Source of the DNA: Pseudomonas sp. MN1F
Lineage (GTDB): Bacteria; Pseudomonadota; Gammaproteobacteria; Pseudomonadales; Pseudomonadaceae
DNA length: 64,000 nt
Reading direction: 5' to 3'
Assembly (NCBI RefSeq): GCF_009391885.1
Contig: NZ_VZII01000008.1
Location: 186,001 to 250,000 of the forward strand
The notes below the pieces were generated by a model. It worked only from the letters and a program-made list of their open reading frames with translations, was not told the DNA's origin and did not search any database. A program made the translations under genes and the position numbers. Positions 18,201-26,991 of this stretch are shown piece by piece. Numbering within the stretch: the first letter of the stretch is position 1; every line of letters begins with the position of its first letter.

Positions 18201-18882
18201 GCTGAGCCATTGCCGCTTCAATCACTTGCCTCGCCTGGCCAATCCCCAAGCGCTGGCATGGCTGGACCTCGACCACAATCGCATCACCTGGGATGACAGT
18301 GCCCAGCAGATGCTCGACCAGTTCACCCACCTGGGCGTGCTGGACCTGGGGGGCAACCCTTTGCTACGCGCGCCCGACCTGAGCCTGATGCCTCGCCTGT
18401 TCACAGTGTTCCTCGACAACTGCGCACTGACCGAATTGCCGCACGGGCTGGGCAGCATCACCAGCACGCCTGTGGCCATCGACCTGGCCGGCAACCAGCT
18501 GCAACAGCTACCTGCCGACTTTCTGGTGCCACAGCCGGTCGCCCGGGCGATGCGCCTTGAAAGCCAATGGCTCAGCCCACGCATGCTCGACGAAGTCGAG
18601 GCCTACAACGCAGCGCATGATGTCGATCTGTTGGTAGACAACAGCGACTATGATGATTTTTTCCACAACACTGGCCCCGCTGAACAGGCGCTCTGGCAAC
18701 GTCTGCCGCTGCAGTATCGACGAGACCTCAGGCCGCTGCTCGACCTTGAACCTTTCACATCACACCCTAGACGCGCCCACGCAGAATTCTGGCGCCGCCT
18801 GGCGGTGATCGACCAGAACCTGCCGCTACGCCAGCAGGCACTAGAGCGCCCGGCTCATGAACTGTTCGATCTCGCACTGTAA
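15286..18882 (+). CDS. Dermonecrotic-toxin-like / leucine-rich repeat protein lacking a NEL domain
   Basis: A 1198-residue protein. The N-terminal two thirds resemble the large DUF6543 (dermonecrotic toxin-like) region common in Pseudomonas; two hydrophobic stretches (about 409-430 and 460-480) may be a membrane hairpin. From about residue 919 to 1080 there are leucine-rich repeats (LSRLDLEDRDLASL, HVSLKGNRNLSQLP, LAWLDLDHNRITW, LGVLDLGGNPLL, VAIDLAGNQLQQLP). In related pseudomonad proteins a NEL-type E3 ubiquitin ligase domain with a catalytic Cys follows; here only about 115 residues remain and no C-x-D motif is visible, so the ligase part is absent. No classical signal peptide. GAAGGAG precedes the chosen ATG. 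Likely a secreted or contact-delivered effector; target unknown. Confidence 0.7.
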   Translation: MANHASALPQEDLITAQLPAWTHHAYPLHWQALHQSQRLDAFDQDWYNNAAPDLREAVQASHTRLLRSQARLARSLTGLKQITEFAEPKLQARLAELGFTAPLRGSELLRVERNWNWSVARFLYRHRRDNLLQAALQNFADDESFTAESAIALSGAIQVTPITVHGRVVTGPQTPTAQIALASEQYQVERLALTPEAFAQCCRELDMGAAYQAHLQQCFAAPQVRAQAIAVQQDRLRLAADLAYLRHELNGTARDQVGRLLQNGTVPCWQLALFGIVLHEVMLIDAGNSNWLLHLPGNTPALHACTGLDGVNQVLATLLRQPENRQRFRAYLSQADQPRFLDLLQQNLDNASPADLHPTLQAITGEPFGVYQDLYLARLKSEAEQLAVPTAVADAQARAQRLEQWENLGLDVLNVAGFFIPAVGTLMLAVTACQLLGEVYEGYEDWLEGDRHLGLQHLETVGLNLALIGGLATAGQLVPKLLKSPLLARLEEVRCSDGRYRLWQPDLEAYRSPQTLPEGLQPNTQGQYLHEGSHYLRMDGQLYQHRFDADIQQWRIVHPDAADAYQPPLEHNGQGAWRAAHEQPQAWPFAVLAKRLGEAYAAYTPEQLELAGRICGVDAARLRQVHLEGQPAPALMLDTLKRIATGTRGEPLQGEALVQQHREWPLVRALEELIVPLQGTTDSERLLFSYLDDLPEWPADLRLELRAGSPQGPLLDSSGKHLASRICRVIKSTEGYEADLGERPAPAPQDQDLCRAIEQALPTAWRNTLGFSTTDGNTLRQRVLAWTEPRRSELLQRLWGTGARRRIGRAGLQGGREAVPSGPYLQAPLATRYRRLYPTATDQDFLRAMDDWQRQGRSPTLEMRNLEQRLETLRRDLGEWARPDPQYPHRRQEAIAPIINAWRRLSRLPLGQNVVVYSLDLSRLDLEDRDLASLALPDDFTHIEHVSLKGNRNLSQLPAEFYERFPRLKRLLLSHCRFNHLPRLANPQALAWLDLDHNRITWDDSAQQMLDQFTHLGVLDLGGNPLLRAPDLSLMPRLFTVFLDNCALTELPHGLGSITSTPVAIDLAGNQLQQLPADFLVPQPVARAMRLESQWLSPRMLDEVEAYNAAHDVDLLVDNSDYDDFFHNTGPAEQALWQRLPLQYRRDLRPLLDLEPFTSHPRRAHAEFWRRLAVIDQNLPLRQQALERPAHELFDLAL

Positions 18883-18894
18883 AGTGCCCGGCCA

Positions 18895-20496
18895 CTAACG
18901 CGGCATTTGCGCCCTGAGCGGGTTGCGCGCCACCCACTTCTGCAACTCGGCGGCCGGCATCGGCCGCCCCAGCAGGTAACCCTGGCCCTGGTCACAGCCG
19001 GCATTGCGCAGGAAGTCATACTGCTGCTGGGTCTCGATCCCTTCGGCAGTGATGCGATAGCCCAACGCATGCCCCAGGTCGATGATCGCCCGGGCGATGG
19101 CTACCGCATCGTCGTCATCCGGCAGGTCCTTGATGAACGCCCGGTCGATCTTCAGGTGGTCGATGGGCAAGGCACGCAGGTACGCCAGCGACGAATAACC
19201 GGTGCCGAAGTCGTCCACCGCCGTGGCCACGCCCATGGCTTGCAGCTGGGCCAGGGCCGCACAGGCCTGTTGCTGGCTTTCCATCAGCAGGCTCTCGGTG
19301 ATTTCCACTTCCAGCAGGTTAGGTGCCAGGCCGTACCGTTCCAGCGCCATCGCCAGGCTCGAGACATAGTCGCTGCGCTCGATCTGCAGCGCCGCCACGT
19401 TGACCGCGAGCGGGCCTGGCAGGCAATCGGCGGCGCGCCAGGCGGCCATCTGTGCACAGGCAAGATCAAGAACGCGCTCGCCCAAGGGAATGATCAGGCC
19501 GGTACGTTCGGCCAGCGGGATGAACTCGCCAGGCGGAATCAGGCCATGTTCCGGATCGCGCCAGCGCAGCAAAGCCTCGACACCTTCCAGTTGACCGCTG
19601 AACAGGTCGACCTTCGGCTGGTACCACAACTCGAACTCGTTATCCTGCAACGCCCGGCGCAAGTTGCGCTCCAGCTCCAGGCGCTGGTGCAGCCGTGCCG
19701 TCATGTCCGGGTGATAGGGGCGCCAGGCGTTGCGGCCACCCTCCTTGGCCGCATACATGGCGGTGTCGGCATGGCGCAACAGGCTGCCGACGTCTGCGCC
19801 ATGTTGCGGGCACCAGGCCAGGCCGATGCTGCCGCTCACCAGTGCGGCATTGCCGTTGAGGTCGAACGGCCGCTGCAGGCAGCGCAGCAGTTCGCGCAAC
19901 TGGTGGCTGACCTGGCCCTGGGTGCCCTGCAGCATGAACACGAATTCATCGCCGCCCAGCCGGCATACCCGGTCGCTGGTGTCGAGTTCCTGCAGGAAGC
20001 GCGCGGTCGCCTGCTGCAGCAGCAGGTCACCCATGGCGTGGCCCAGGCTGTCGTTGACCTGCTTGAAACCGTCGATATCCAGCAGCAGCACGGCCAGGCC
20101 ATGGCCTTCGGCAGTGGCCTCGGCCAACTGCTGCTGGAACAGCACCCGGTTGGGCAAGCCGGTGATGGTGTCGTAATGCGCCAGGCGTTCCAGCTGCGCC
20201 TGCGAACGCTGCAGTTCGCGGTTACGCTGCTGCAACTGGCGCTGCTTGCGGTTGATCTGGGCAATGAACAGGCTGAGCAGGCCGCTGCAAGTCAGGGCAA
20301 ACCAGAACAGCGGCGAATGGAACAGGCTTGCGTCCTGCTGGCTTTGCTGGCGCTGGATGTCCACATGGCCAAGCGCCATGGACACGCCGATACCGGCCAG
20401 GGAAACGCCGACCGGCAACAAGCGGCGAAGGGCGCGACGCAGCGTGCCGGTGGTCGGTGTCGGTTCGTGGGTCATCGGGGAATTGGTCGAGGTCAT
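18895..20496 (-). CDS. GGDEF-EAL protein (c-di-GMP turnover)
   Basis: A 533-residue membrane protein. Two spans near residues 20-75 flank a short periplasmic loop (GHVDIQRQQSQQDAS). A coiled coil leads to a GGDEF domain with intact GGDEF (CRLGGDEFVF) and no RxxD inhibitory site, then an EAL domain with VEALLRW, DDFGTGYSS, KIDRAFI and TAEGIET, so all main phosphodiesterase residues are present. Both activities are possible; such tandem proteins often act mainly as phosphodiesterases. The start at 20496 is chosen because longer readings run antisense through the neighbouring dehydrogenase gene. It is convergent with the toxin-like gene (12 bases apart) and divergent from the dehydrogenase. Confidence 0.88.
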   Translation of the reverse strand: MTSTNSPMTHEPTPTTGTLRRALRRLLPVGVSLAGIGVSMALGHVDIQRQQSQQDASLFHSPLFWFALTCSGLLSLFIAQINRKQRQLQQRNRELQRSQAQLERLAHYDTITGLPNRVLFQQQLAEATAEGHGLAVLLLDIDGFKQVNDSLGHAMGDLLLQQATARFLQELDTSDRVCRLGGDEFVFMLQGTQGQVSHQLRELLRCLQRPFDLNGNAALVSGSIGLAWCPQHGADVGSLLRHADTAMYAAKEGGRNAWRPYHPDMTARLHQRLELERNLRRALQDNEFELWYQPKVDLFSGQLEGVEALLRWRDPEHGLIPPGEFIPLAERTGLIIPLGERVLDLACAQMAAWRAADCLPGPLAVNVAALQIERSDYVSSLAMALERYGLAPNLLEVEITESLLMESQQQACAALAQLQAMGVATAVDDFGTGYSSLAYLRALPIDHLKIDRAFIKDLPDDDDAVAIARAIIDLGHALGYRITAEGIETQQQYDFLRNAGCDQGQGYLLGRPMPAAELQKWVARNPLRAQMPR

Positions 20497-20634
20497 AAGC
20501 CTGCAGGTGTCGGCGATTGCCCCTGTATCGGCGCGGTGCGCGCAATATTGAGCCAGACTGGTGTTTTTCTTGCCCAGGGTGCATGCTCGCTGCTGAAGCG
20601 TTTCACCCGTCCAGACATGTGAGGTGCAGTACCC

Positions 20635-22254
20635 ATGGAACATCTGCTCGATTCGCTGTTTCCAACCGCCGACAACATTCCTGAAACCTGGCGCCTGGGG
20701 GCGCCGCTGGAACAACGCGACTACCTGGTGAACGGTGAACTCAGGCGCTGGGACGGGCCACTGGCCACGGTGCGCAGCCCGGTCTGGCTGAAGGAAGCGG
20801 ACGGCGAGCGCCAGGTCGTGCTCGGCAGTGCCCCCTTGCTCGACGCCGACACCGCCCTCACCGCGCTGGACGCGGCGGTAAACGCCTACGACAAAGGTCA
20901 AGGCGCCTGGCCAACAATGCGGGTAGCCGAGCGCATCGAGCATGTCGAAGCGTTTCTGGCGCGCATGCGTGAACAGCGTAGCGCCGTGGTCAAGCTGCTG
21001 ATGTGGGAAATCGGCAAGAACCTCAAGGATTCGGAAAAGGAGTTCGACCGCACCTGCGACTACATCGTCGACACCATCAATGCCCTCAAGGACCTCGACC
21101 GTCGCTCCAGCCGTTTCGAGCTGGAACAGGGCACCCTTGGCCAGATCCGCCGTGCACCGCTGGGTGTGGCGCTGTGCATGGGCCCCTACAACTATCCGCT
21201 CAATGAAACCTTCACCACGCTGATCCCGGCGCTGATCATGGGCAACACCGTGGTGTTCAAGCCGGCCAAGTTCGGCGTGCTGCTGATCCGCCCACTGCTC
21301 GAAGCGTTCCGCGACAGTTTCCCGCCGGGCGTGATCAACGTCATCTATGGCCGTGGCCGCGAGACGGTCAGCGCACTGATGGCCAGCGGCAAGGTCGATG
21401 TGTTCGCCTTCATCGGTACCCACAAGGCGGCCAGCGACCTGAAAAAACTGCACCCGCGCCCGCACCGGCTGAGGGCAGCCCTGGGCCTGGATGCAAAAAA
21501 TCCGGGCATCGTCCTGCCACAGGTGGACCTGGACAATGCCGTGGAAGAGGCCGTCACCGGCGCATTGTCGTTCAATGGCCAGCGCTGCACGGCGTTGAAG
21601 ATCCTGTTCGTGCACGAAGACGTGGTCGACGCCTTCCTCGACAAGTTCCAGCGCAAGCTCGCCGCGCTCAAGCCAGGCATGCCCTGGGAGCCTGGCGTTG
21701 CGCTGACCCCACTGCCGGAGCCGGGCAAGGTCGACTACCTCGACCAGCTGGTGGCCGACGCCAAGGCGAAGGGTGCACGGGTGCTCAATGAAGGTGGTGG
21801 GCTCAGCCGCGGTTCGTTCTTCTACCCCGCCCTGCTCTACCCGGTGAACCGCGACATGCGCGTGTACCACGAGGAACAGTTCGGCCCGCTGGTGCCGGTG
21901 GTGCCTTATCGCGACCTGCAGAGCGTGATCGACTACGTGCTCGATTCGGACTACGGCCAGCAGCTGAGCCTGTTCGGCAACGACCCGGCCACCATCGGCA
22001 GCCTGGTCGACATCTTTGCCAACCAGGTCGGGCGCATCAACCTCAATGCCCAGTGCCAGCGCGGCCCGGACACCTACCCGTTCAACGGCCGCAAGAACAG
22101 CGCCGAAGGTACCCTGTCGGTGCACGATGCCTTGCGCGTGTTCTCCATCCGCACCCTGGTCGCGACCCGCTTCCAGGAAGCCAACAAGGAGTTGATCAGC
22201 GAAATCATCCGTAACCGCCAATCGAGCTTCCTGACCACCGACTACATCTTCTGA
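20635..22254 (+). CDS. GapN-like aldehyde dehydrogenase (NADP-glyceraldehyde-3-phosphate type)
   Basis: A 539-residue aldehyde dehydrogenase. GPYNYPLNETFTTLIPALIMGN and the catalytic loop FNGQRCTALK (Cys at 318) are signatures of the non-phosphorylating GapN branch, which oxidises glyceraldehyde-3-phosphate to 3-phosphoglycerate with NADP. The segment that normally holds the general base (LELGGK in most family members) reads LGLDAKNP, so the usual Glu is replaced. A longer subfamily in several bacteria shares this change, which may alter substrate or mechanism. No operon partner; it is divergent from the GGDEF-EAL gene. Family is firm, substrate less so. Confidence 0.8.
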   Translation: MEHLLDSLFPTADNIPETWRLGAPLEQRDYLVNGELRRWDGPLATVRSPVWLKEADGERQVVLGSAPLLDADTALTALDAAVNAYDKGQGAWPTMRVAERIEHVEAFLARMREQRSAVVKLLMWEIGKNLKDSEKEFDRTCDYIVDTINALKDLDRRSSRFELEQGTLGQIRRAPLGVALCMGPYNYPLNETFTTLIPALIMGNTVVFKPAKFGVLLIRPLLEAFRDSFPPGVINVIYGRGRETVSALMASGKVDVFAFIGTHKAASDLKKLHPRPHRLRAALGLDAKNPGIVLPQVDLDNAVEEAVTGALSFNGQRCTALKILFVHEDVVDAFLDKFQRKLAALKPGMPWEPGVALTPLPEPGKVDYLDQLVADAKAKGARVLNEGGGLSRGSFFYPALLYPVNRDMRVYHEEQFGPLVPVVPYRDLQSVIDYVLDSDYGQQLSLFGNDPATIGSLVDIFANQVGRINLNAQCQRGPDTYPFNGRKNSAEGTLSVHDALRVFSIRTLVATRFQEANKELISEIIRNRQSSFLTTDYIF

Positions 22255-22364
22255 CAGCCGTGCTTATAGAGAATCGTTCTAGCCTTGCTGTCGATTTTCC
22301 CTCTGCGCAGACGACTCTAAGCATCAGGGCGCCCCTCGGCGCCCCTTGCAAAGGAGACTCGCAC

Positions 22365-22832
22365 ATGGCTGTCAAACCCATCCCCGAAGGCCAGCACAGC
22401 ATCACCCCGTATCTGGCCATCAACGACGCCGCCAAGGCCATCGAGTTCTACAAGCAGGCCTTTGGCGCCACGGAAATGTTCCGCCTTGAAGGCCCCGATG
22501 GCCGGGTCGGCCACGCCGAACTGCGTATCGGCGATTCCTCGCTGATGCTCGCCGACCCGTGCGACATGGAAGGCGGCCTGACCGCCAGCCAGAAACTCGC
22601 AGGCGCTGCGGTGGGCCTGCACCTGTATGTCGAGGACTGCGACAAGGTCTATGCCCAGGCCATTGCGGCGGGCGCCACGCAGTTGCACGAGGTCAAGGAC
22701 CAGTTCTACGGCGACCGCAGCGGCTCGCTGAAAGACCCGTTCGGCAATATGTGGTTCGTCTCTACCCACAAGGAAGACCTCAGCCCCGACGAAATCCGCG
22801 CCCGTGCTGCCAAGATGTTCGGCGGCAGCTGA
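22365..22832 (+). CDS. VOC-family protein (PhnB/glyoxalase-like)
   Basis: A 155-residue cytoplasmic protein of the vicinal oxygen chelate fold. It has the two beta-alpha-beta-beta-beta halves: ITPYLAINDAAKAIEFYKQAFGA and GLHLYVEDCDKVYAQAIAAGA, ending with DPFGNMWFVSTHKEDLS. This is the PhnB/YdcM-like branch, whose members are mostly of unknown substrate. The ribosome site AAGGAG at 22351-22356 supports the ATG at 22365. It stands 110 bases after the dehydrogenase gene and 63 bases before the next gene, all on the same strand. Exact reaction cannot be told from sequence. Confidence 0.85.
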   Translation: MAVKPIPEGQHSITPYLAINDAAKAIEFYKQAFGATEMFRLEGPDGRVGHAELRIGDSSLMLADPCDMEGGLTASQKLAGAAVGLHLYVEDCDKVYAQAIAAGATQLHEVKDQFYGDRSGSLKDPFGNMWFVSTHKEDLSPDEIRARAAKMFGGS

Positions 22833-22895
22833 GCGACAAGTTGAAAGCGCGGCGCGTTTGCTTGAAGCTTGAGGCTCGTAGCTTGGAGCTGCCTC

Positions 22896-24083
22896 ATGCG
22901 AATCATCGACAAAACCGCCGCGCAGGTGCGCAGCCTGACCCCGGCCGAAGAGGAACTGCTGGTCGGTTTCGCCACTGGCAGCCTCGCCGGGCCACGCCTG
23001 CTGCAGGCCAACCAGCTGCTGATGAAGGTGCGCAGCGCCAACCAGTGGCTGGCCTGCGATTGCCGCAAGGATGCCTTGCCGGTGCTCAATGTCACCCTCA
23101 ATGGCAGCACCGGCACGCTGTTTCTGAAGAACAACCCGGGCACGGCCGAACATGCGCCCGGCTGCCCGTTCACCAAGGACGAGCGCGAAGCCAGCGAGCG
23201 AGAAGACGAGCCAGCTGTGCCCGCCGCCTGGCTGGCTCCGGACACCCCGCTGCGCCTGATCGGTGATTACCGCAGCACCAGCGAAAGCGCTACTGGCGGG
23301 GGCGACGGCAGTGAACGCCGCGAGCAGCAGCGCCTGTTGTCGCTGCTGCTGACCTGGATCGAGACCAGCGGCCTGAACCTCTATGCCACCCACCTGAAGA
23401 AAGAGCTCACCGGCCAGTTCGCCGAGCTGCGCAGTGTCGCCAGCCGCTACCCGTTGCTGGAACGGGTGCCGGCCAGCAACTACCTGGAAACCCGCCTGGA
23501 CATGAAGCACATGATGATGCTCAAGTCCCGCTTGCGCGAAGCCACGGTGTTCGGCAACCACCGTCGCCATGGCCTGCTGCTGGACTGCGTCGACCAGATC
23601 AAGGGGCGCAAGCTGTTCAACAACCGCAGCGAGGACGGCTTCGATTTCCAGGGGCACCATCTGTACTGGGGCGGCAGCCGGGCGTCAGGCCCGCTGCTGG
23701 CGCTGGCCCTGTACTCACCGACCACGGCGGGCAGCCACTTCTATGAGCTGATCCACGTGGCCAGCGTGCCGGTGCTGTCGCGCGCGCACCTGTTCCCGGT
23801 GTACCGCGACGAAGAGCGCGAGCCACTCAAGGCGCTGGTGTCGCTGATCGACTGGATGGCCAGCAAAGGGGTCAAGGTGCTGATGCGCCGCCCGGTGATC
23901 GGTGGGCAGGTGATGGATGAGCTGGTGCTGACCTCGGATCAGGACCGGGTGCTGTCAGTGTCGTTGCTGGAGCAGCCGATCGGGCCGGAGCCCGATGCCG
24001 AGAACTTCAAGCGCTATGCGGACTTCAAGAGCCTGGAGACCTTCCGCAAGTATGTGGCCGGGTTTTTCATGCGTGAGCGCTGA
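22896..24083 (+). CDS. Conserved protein of unknown function with N-terminal Cys/His cluster
   Basis: A 395-residue protein that I do not recognise. Near residues 50-90 it has a possible metal site: CDC close to the start and a HAPGCPF motif about 35 residues later, as in proteins that bind zinc with CxC...HxxxC. The rest mixes helices and strands (TWIETSGLNLYATHLKKELTGQF; FDFQGHHLYWGGSRASGPLLALAL) without signal peptide or membrane spans. The start with GGAG 8 bases upstream was preferred to an in-frame ATG further upstream. The Cys/His layout recalls the start of DUF1173 proteins of integrative elements, but length and remainder do not clearly match. Single gene followed by a hairpin. Confidence 0.6.
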   Translation: MRIIDKTAAQVRSLTPAEEELLVGFATGSLAGPRLLQANQLLMKVRSANQWLACDCRKDALPVLNVTLNGSTGTLFLKNNPGTAEHAPGCPFTKDEREASEREDEPAVPAAWLAPDTPLRLIGDYRSTSESATGGGDGSERREQQRLLSLLLTWIETSGLNLYATHLKKELTGQFAELRSVASRYPLLERVPASNYLETRLDMKHMMMLKSRLREATVFGNHRRHGLLLDCVDQIKGRKLFNNRSEDGFDFQGHHLYWGGSRASGPLLALALYSPTTAGSHFYELIHVASVPVLSRAHLFPVYRDEEREPLKALVSLIDWMASKGVKVLMRRPVIGGQVMDELVLTSDQDRVLSVSLLEQPIGPEPDAENFKRYADFKSLETFRKYVAGFFMRER

Positions 24084-24093
24084 GTACCGCGAC

Positions 24094-24126
24094 GCCTGCT
24101 TCGCGGTACTCAGCCGCGAAGCAGGC
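24094..24126. repeat. REP-like palindrome between convergent genes
   Basis: A perfect 13-bp inverted repeat (GCCTGCTTCGCGG / CCGCGAAGCAGGC) with a 7-base loop. It lies between the unknown gene and the alcohol dehydrogenase gene and could end both transcripts. The GCTTCGCGG core recurs in several other intergenic palindromes of this window, as expected of P. putida REP elements. Confidence 0.75.
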
Positions 24127-24151
24127 CGTTACAGCCACACATCCTCGTCTA

Positions 24152-25300
24152 TCAGAATGCCGCCCGGAAAATCCCCTCGATCTCTTCCTGGCTGGCCGGC
24201 CGCGGGTTGGTCAGCCCACAGGCATCCTTCAAGGCGTTCTCTGCCAGGATGCCAACATCCTCAAGCTTGGCCCCCAGCTCCGCCAACCCCGCCGGAATAC
24301 CCACAGCCGCAGCCAAGTGCTCGATGGCCGAAATCGCCGCCCCCGCGCCCTGCTCCGCATCCAGGCCACACACCTTGATACCCATGGCCTTGGCCACATC
24401 GCGCAGGCGCGCAGCGCAGACCTTGGCGTTGAAACGCTGCACATGCGGCAGCAGCACGGCATTGCACACGCCATGCGGCAAGTCGTAGTAACCGCCCAGC
24501 TGGTGCGCCATCGCATGCACGTAGCCCAGCGAGGCATTGTTGAACGCCATGCCGGCCAGGAACTGCGCGTAGGCCATGTTCTCCCGCGCCTGCAGGTCGT
24601 TGCCGTCGTTCACCGCCTGGCGCAGGTTCTCGCTGATCAGGCTGATGGCCTTGAGCGCGCAGGCGTCGGTGATCGGCGTAGCCGCCGTCGACACATAGGC
24701 CTCGATGGCGTGGGTCAAGGCATCCATGCCGGTGGCCGCCGTCAGCCCCTTGGGCATGGCAACCATCAGCGCCGGGTCGTTGACCGAGAGAATCGGCGTG
24801 ACGTTACGGTCGACAATGGCCATTTTCACATGGCGGCTCTCGTCGGTGATGATGCAGAAGCGGGTCATTTCACTGGCCGTGCCCGCCGTGGTGTTGATGG
24901 CGATCAGCGGCAGCTGCGGCTTGCGCGAGCGGTCGACGCCCTCGTAGTCGCGGATATGCCCACCGTTGGTGGCGCACAGGGCAATGCCCTTGGCACAGTC
25001 ATGGGGCGAACCACCGCCCAGCGACACCACGCAGTCGCAGCGCTCACGCAGCAACACGGCAAGGCCCGCCTCGACGTTGGCGATGCTGGGGTTGGGCTTG
25101 GCGCCGTCGAACACCACCGAGTCGATATCCTGCAAGGCCAGCATGCGCCCGATGCGAGCGGCGACACCGGCCTTGGCCAGGCCCTGGTCGGTAACGATCA
25201 GCGCCTTGCGCAGGCCATAACCGGCAATTGCGGTCATGGCCTCGTCAAGGCAGTCGATGCCCATGATGTTGACGGGCGGGATGAAGAAGGTGCTGCTCAT
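24152..25300 (-). CDS. Iron-containing alcohol dehydrogenase (YiaY-like)
   Basis: A 382-residue group III alcohol dehydrogenase. [14 protein letters not shown] binds NAD and the metal ligands stand in [14 protein letters not shown] and [28 protein letters not shown] (one Asp and three His). The family oxidises short alcohols with NAD in the cytoplasm; YiaY and ethanol/1,2-diol dehydrogenases are the closest types by overall appearance. ATG at 25300 is chosen because AGGAGG lies 8 bases upstream. It follows ilvA by 78 bases on the same strand but is probably separate in function. Substrate is not certain. Confidence 0.88.
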   Translation of the reverse strand: MSSTFFIPPVNIMGIDCLDEAMTAIAGYGLRKALIVTDQGLAKAGVAARIGRMLALQDIDSVVFDGAKPNPSIANVEAGLAVLLRERCDCVVSLGGGSPHDCAKGIALCATNGGHIRDYEGVDRSRKPQLPLIAINTTAGTASEMTRFCIITDESRHVKMAIVDRNVTPILSVNDPALMVAMPKGLTAATGMDALTHAIEAYVSTAATPITDACALKAISLISENLRQAVNDGNDLQARENMAYAQFLAGMAFNNASLGYVHAMAHQLGGYYDLPHGVCNAVLLPHVQRFNAKVCAARLRDVAKAMGIKVCGLDAEQGAGAAISAIEHLAAAVGIPAGLAELGAKLEDVGILAENALKDACGLTNPRPASQEEIEGIFRAAF

Positions 25301-25378
25301 GACCGGATCCTCCTGGTGGGTCTGTCTGCCAGCGAGGATCCGCTCGTTCAATGCAGCGGATGTTGATCCAGAGCAACG

Positions 25379-26941
25379 TTAGCCAAGGAACAGCTGGTAA
25401 GCCGGATTAGCGGTTTCGTCCCAGTAGCGGTAGCCCATCTCATCCAGCGCCTGGGGCAGGCTGGCCTGCTCCTCGGCCGGCACTTCCAGCGCCGCGAACA
25501 CCCGCGCTTGCGCCGCGCCATGGTTGCGGTAATGGAACAGGCTGATGTTCCAGTGCTTGCCCAGCCGCTCCAGAAAGCCCAGCAGCGCCCCTGGCCGCTC
25601 GGGGAATTCGAAGCGCAGCACCCGCTCATCGGCCCCTGGCGCTGCATGCCCACCCACGGTGTGACGCACGTGCAGCTTGGCCAGCTCGTTGTCGGTCAGG
25701 TCGAGCACGCTGTAGCCCTGCCCGCGCAGGCTGGCCAGCAGTTGCTCGCGCGGGTCGTGCACCGGGTGGGTCTGCACGCCAACGAACAGGCGCGCCTCCT
25801 TGCCCGGGTAATAGCGGTAGTTGAACTCGGTGATCTGCCGCTTGCCCAAGGCCTGGCAGAAGGCCCGGAAGCTGCCAGGCTGCTCGGGAATGGTCACGGC
25901 GATGATCGCCTCGCGCTGCTCGCCCAACTCGGCACGCTCGGCCACATGGCGCAGGCGGTCGAAGTTGACGTTGGCCCCGGAATCGATGGCCACCAGGGTC
26001 TGCCCCTGCACGCCCTCGCGGGCCACGTACTTCTTGATTCCGGCCACGGCCAGGGCACCGGAGGGTTCAGTGATCGAGCGGGTATTATCGTAGATGTCCT
26101 TGATCGCCGCGCACAGTTCATCGCTGCTGACGGTCACCACTTCATCGACAAAATGCCGGCACAGCTCGAAGCAATGGGCGCCGATCTGCGCCACCGCCAC
26201 GCCATCGGCGAAGGTGCCGACCTGCGGCAGGATCACCCGCTCGCCGGCCGCCATGGCAGCCTGCAGGCAGTTGGAGTCTTCCGGTTCGACACCAATCACC
26301 TTGACCTCGGGGCGCAGGTACTTGACGTAGGCAGCAATGCCCGCAATCAGCCCGCCACCGCCAACCGGCACGAAGATCGCGTCCAACGCACCCGGCTGCT
26401 GGCGCAGGATCTCCATGCCCACGGTGCCCTGGCCGGCGATCACGTCCGGGTCGTCGAACGGCGGTACGAAGGTTGCGCCGTCGCTGTCGGCCAGTTTCAG
26501 CGCGTGGGCCAGCGCATGAGGGAAGCTTTCGCCGTGCAGCACCACATGGCCACCCCGCGAGCGCACCCCTTCGACCTTGAGCGATGGCGTGGTGGTGGGC
26601 ATGACGATGGTCGCCTTCATGCCCAGGTGCGCCGCCGCCAGGGCCACGCCCTGGGCATGGTTGCCTGCCGAGGCGGTGATCACGCCGCGTTCGCGCTGGG
26701 CCGTGGTCAGGCGCGACAACCGGGTATAGGCACCGCGGATCTTGAACGAGAAGGTTGGCTGCAGGTCTTCGCGCTTGAGCAGCACCTGGTTGCCGAGGCT
26801 GGCAGACAGCGCGGGGGCAGCTTGCAAGGGCGTCTCGATGGCCAGGTCGTACACCGGCGCGGACAGAATGCGGCGCACCTGTTCCGACAACAATTGCTGC
26901 GCGGTGGACGGGGTACGAGGGCTGACGTTGAGGCTGGTCAT
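25379..26941 (-). CDS. ilvA: Biosynthetic threonine ammonia-lyase (threonine deaminase)
   Basis: A 520-residue PLP enzyme. The N-terminal catalytic domain has FSFKIRGAY with the PLP lysine and the glycine loop SAGNHAQG and VGGGGLIAG. The C-terminal part holds two ACT-like domains (IIAVTIPEQPGSFRAFCQAL and VLRFEFPERPGALLGFLERL), so it is the long, feedback-regulated type that makes 2-oxobutanoate for isoleucine. ATG at 26941 has AAGGAG 9 bases upstream; a TTG three codons earlier is less likely. The gene is preceded by an attenuator: promoter 27101-27128, leader peptide 27028-27090 and terminator 26992-27012, so isoleucine supply should control it. Confidence 0.95.
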   Translation of the reverse strand: MTSLNVSPRTPSTAQQLLSEQVRRILSAPVYDLAIETPLQAAPALSASLGNQVLLKREDLQPTFSFKIRGAYTRLSRLTTAQRERGVITASAGNHAQGVALAAAHLGMKATIVMPTTTPSLKVEGVRSRGGHVVLHGESFPHALAHALKLADSDGATFVPPFDDPDVIAGQGTVGMEILRQQPGALDAIFVPVGGGGLIAGIAAYVKYLRPEVKVIGVEPEDSNCLQAAMAAGERVILPQVGTFADGVAVAQIGAHCFELCRHFVDEVVTVSSDELCAAIKDIYDNTRSITEPSGALAVAGIKKYVAREGVQGQTLVAIDSGANVNFDRLRHVAERAELGEQREAIIAVTIPEQPGSFRAFCQALGKRQITEFNYRYYPGKEARLFVGVQTHPVHDPREQLLASLRGQGYSVLDLTDNELAKLHVRHTVGGHAAPGADERVLRFEFPERPGALLGFLERLGKHWNISLFHYRNHGAAQARVFAALEVPAEEQASLPQALDEMGYRYWDETANPAYQLFLG

Positions 26942-26991
26942 CGATTGCAACTCCTTGGCTTTTTCACGTTGCCCAGGAGTCAGAGAGAAGA

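Noticed and set aside
20497..22221. A long minus-strand reading frame extending the GGDEF-EAL protein to 1108 residues.
   Set aside because: It runs antisense through the whole GapN-like gene and has no family features; high GC keeps such frames open.
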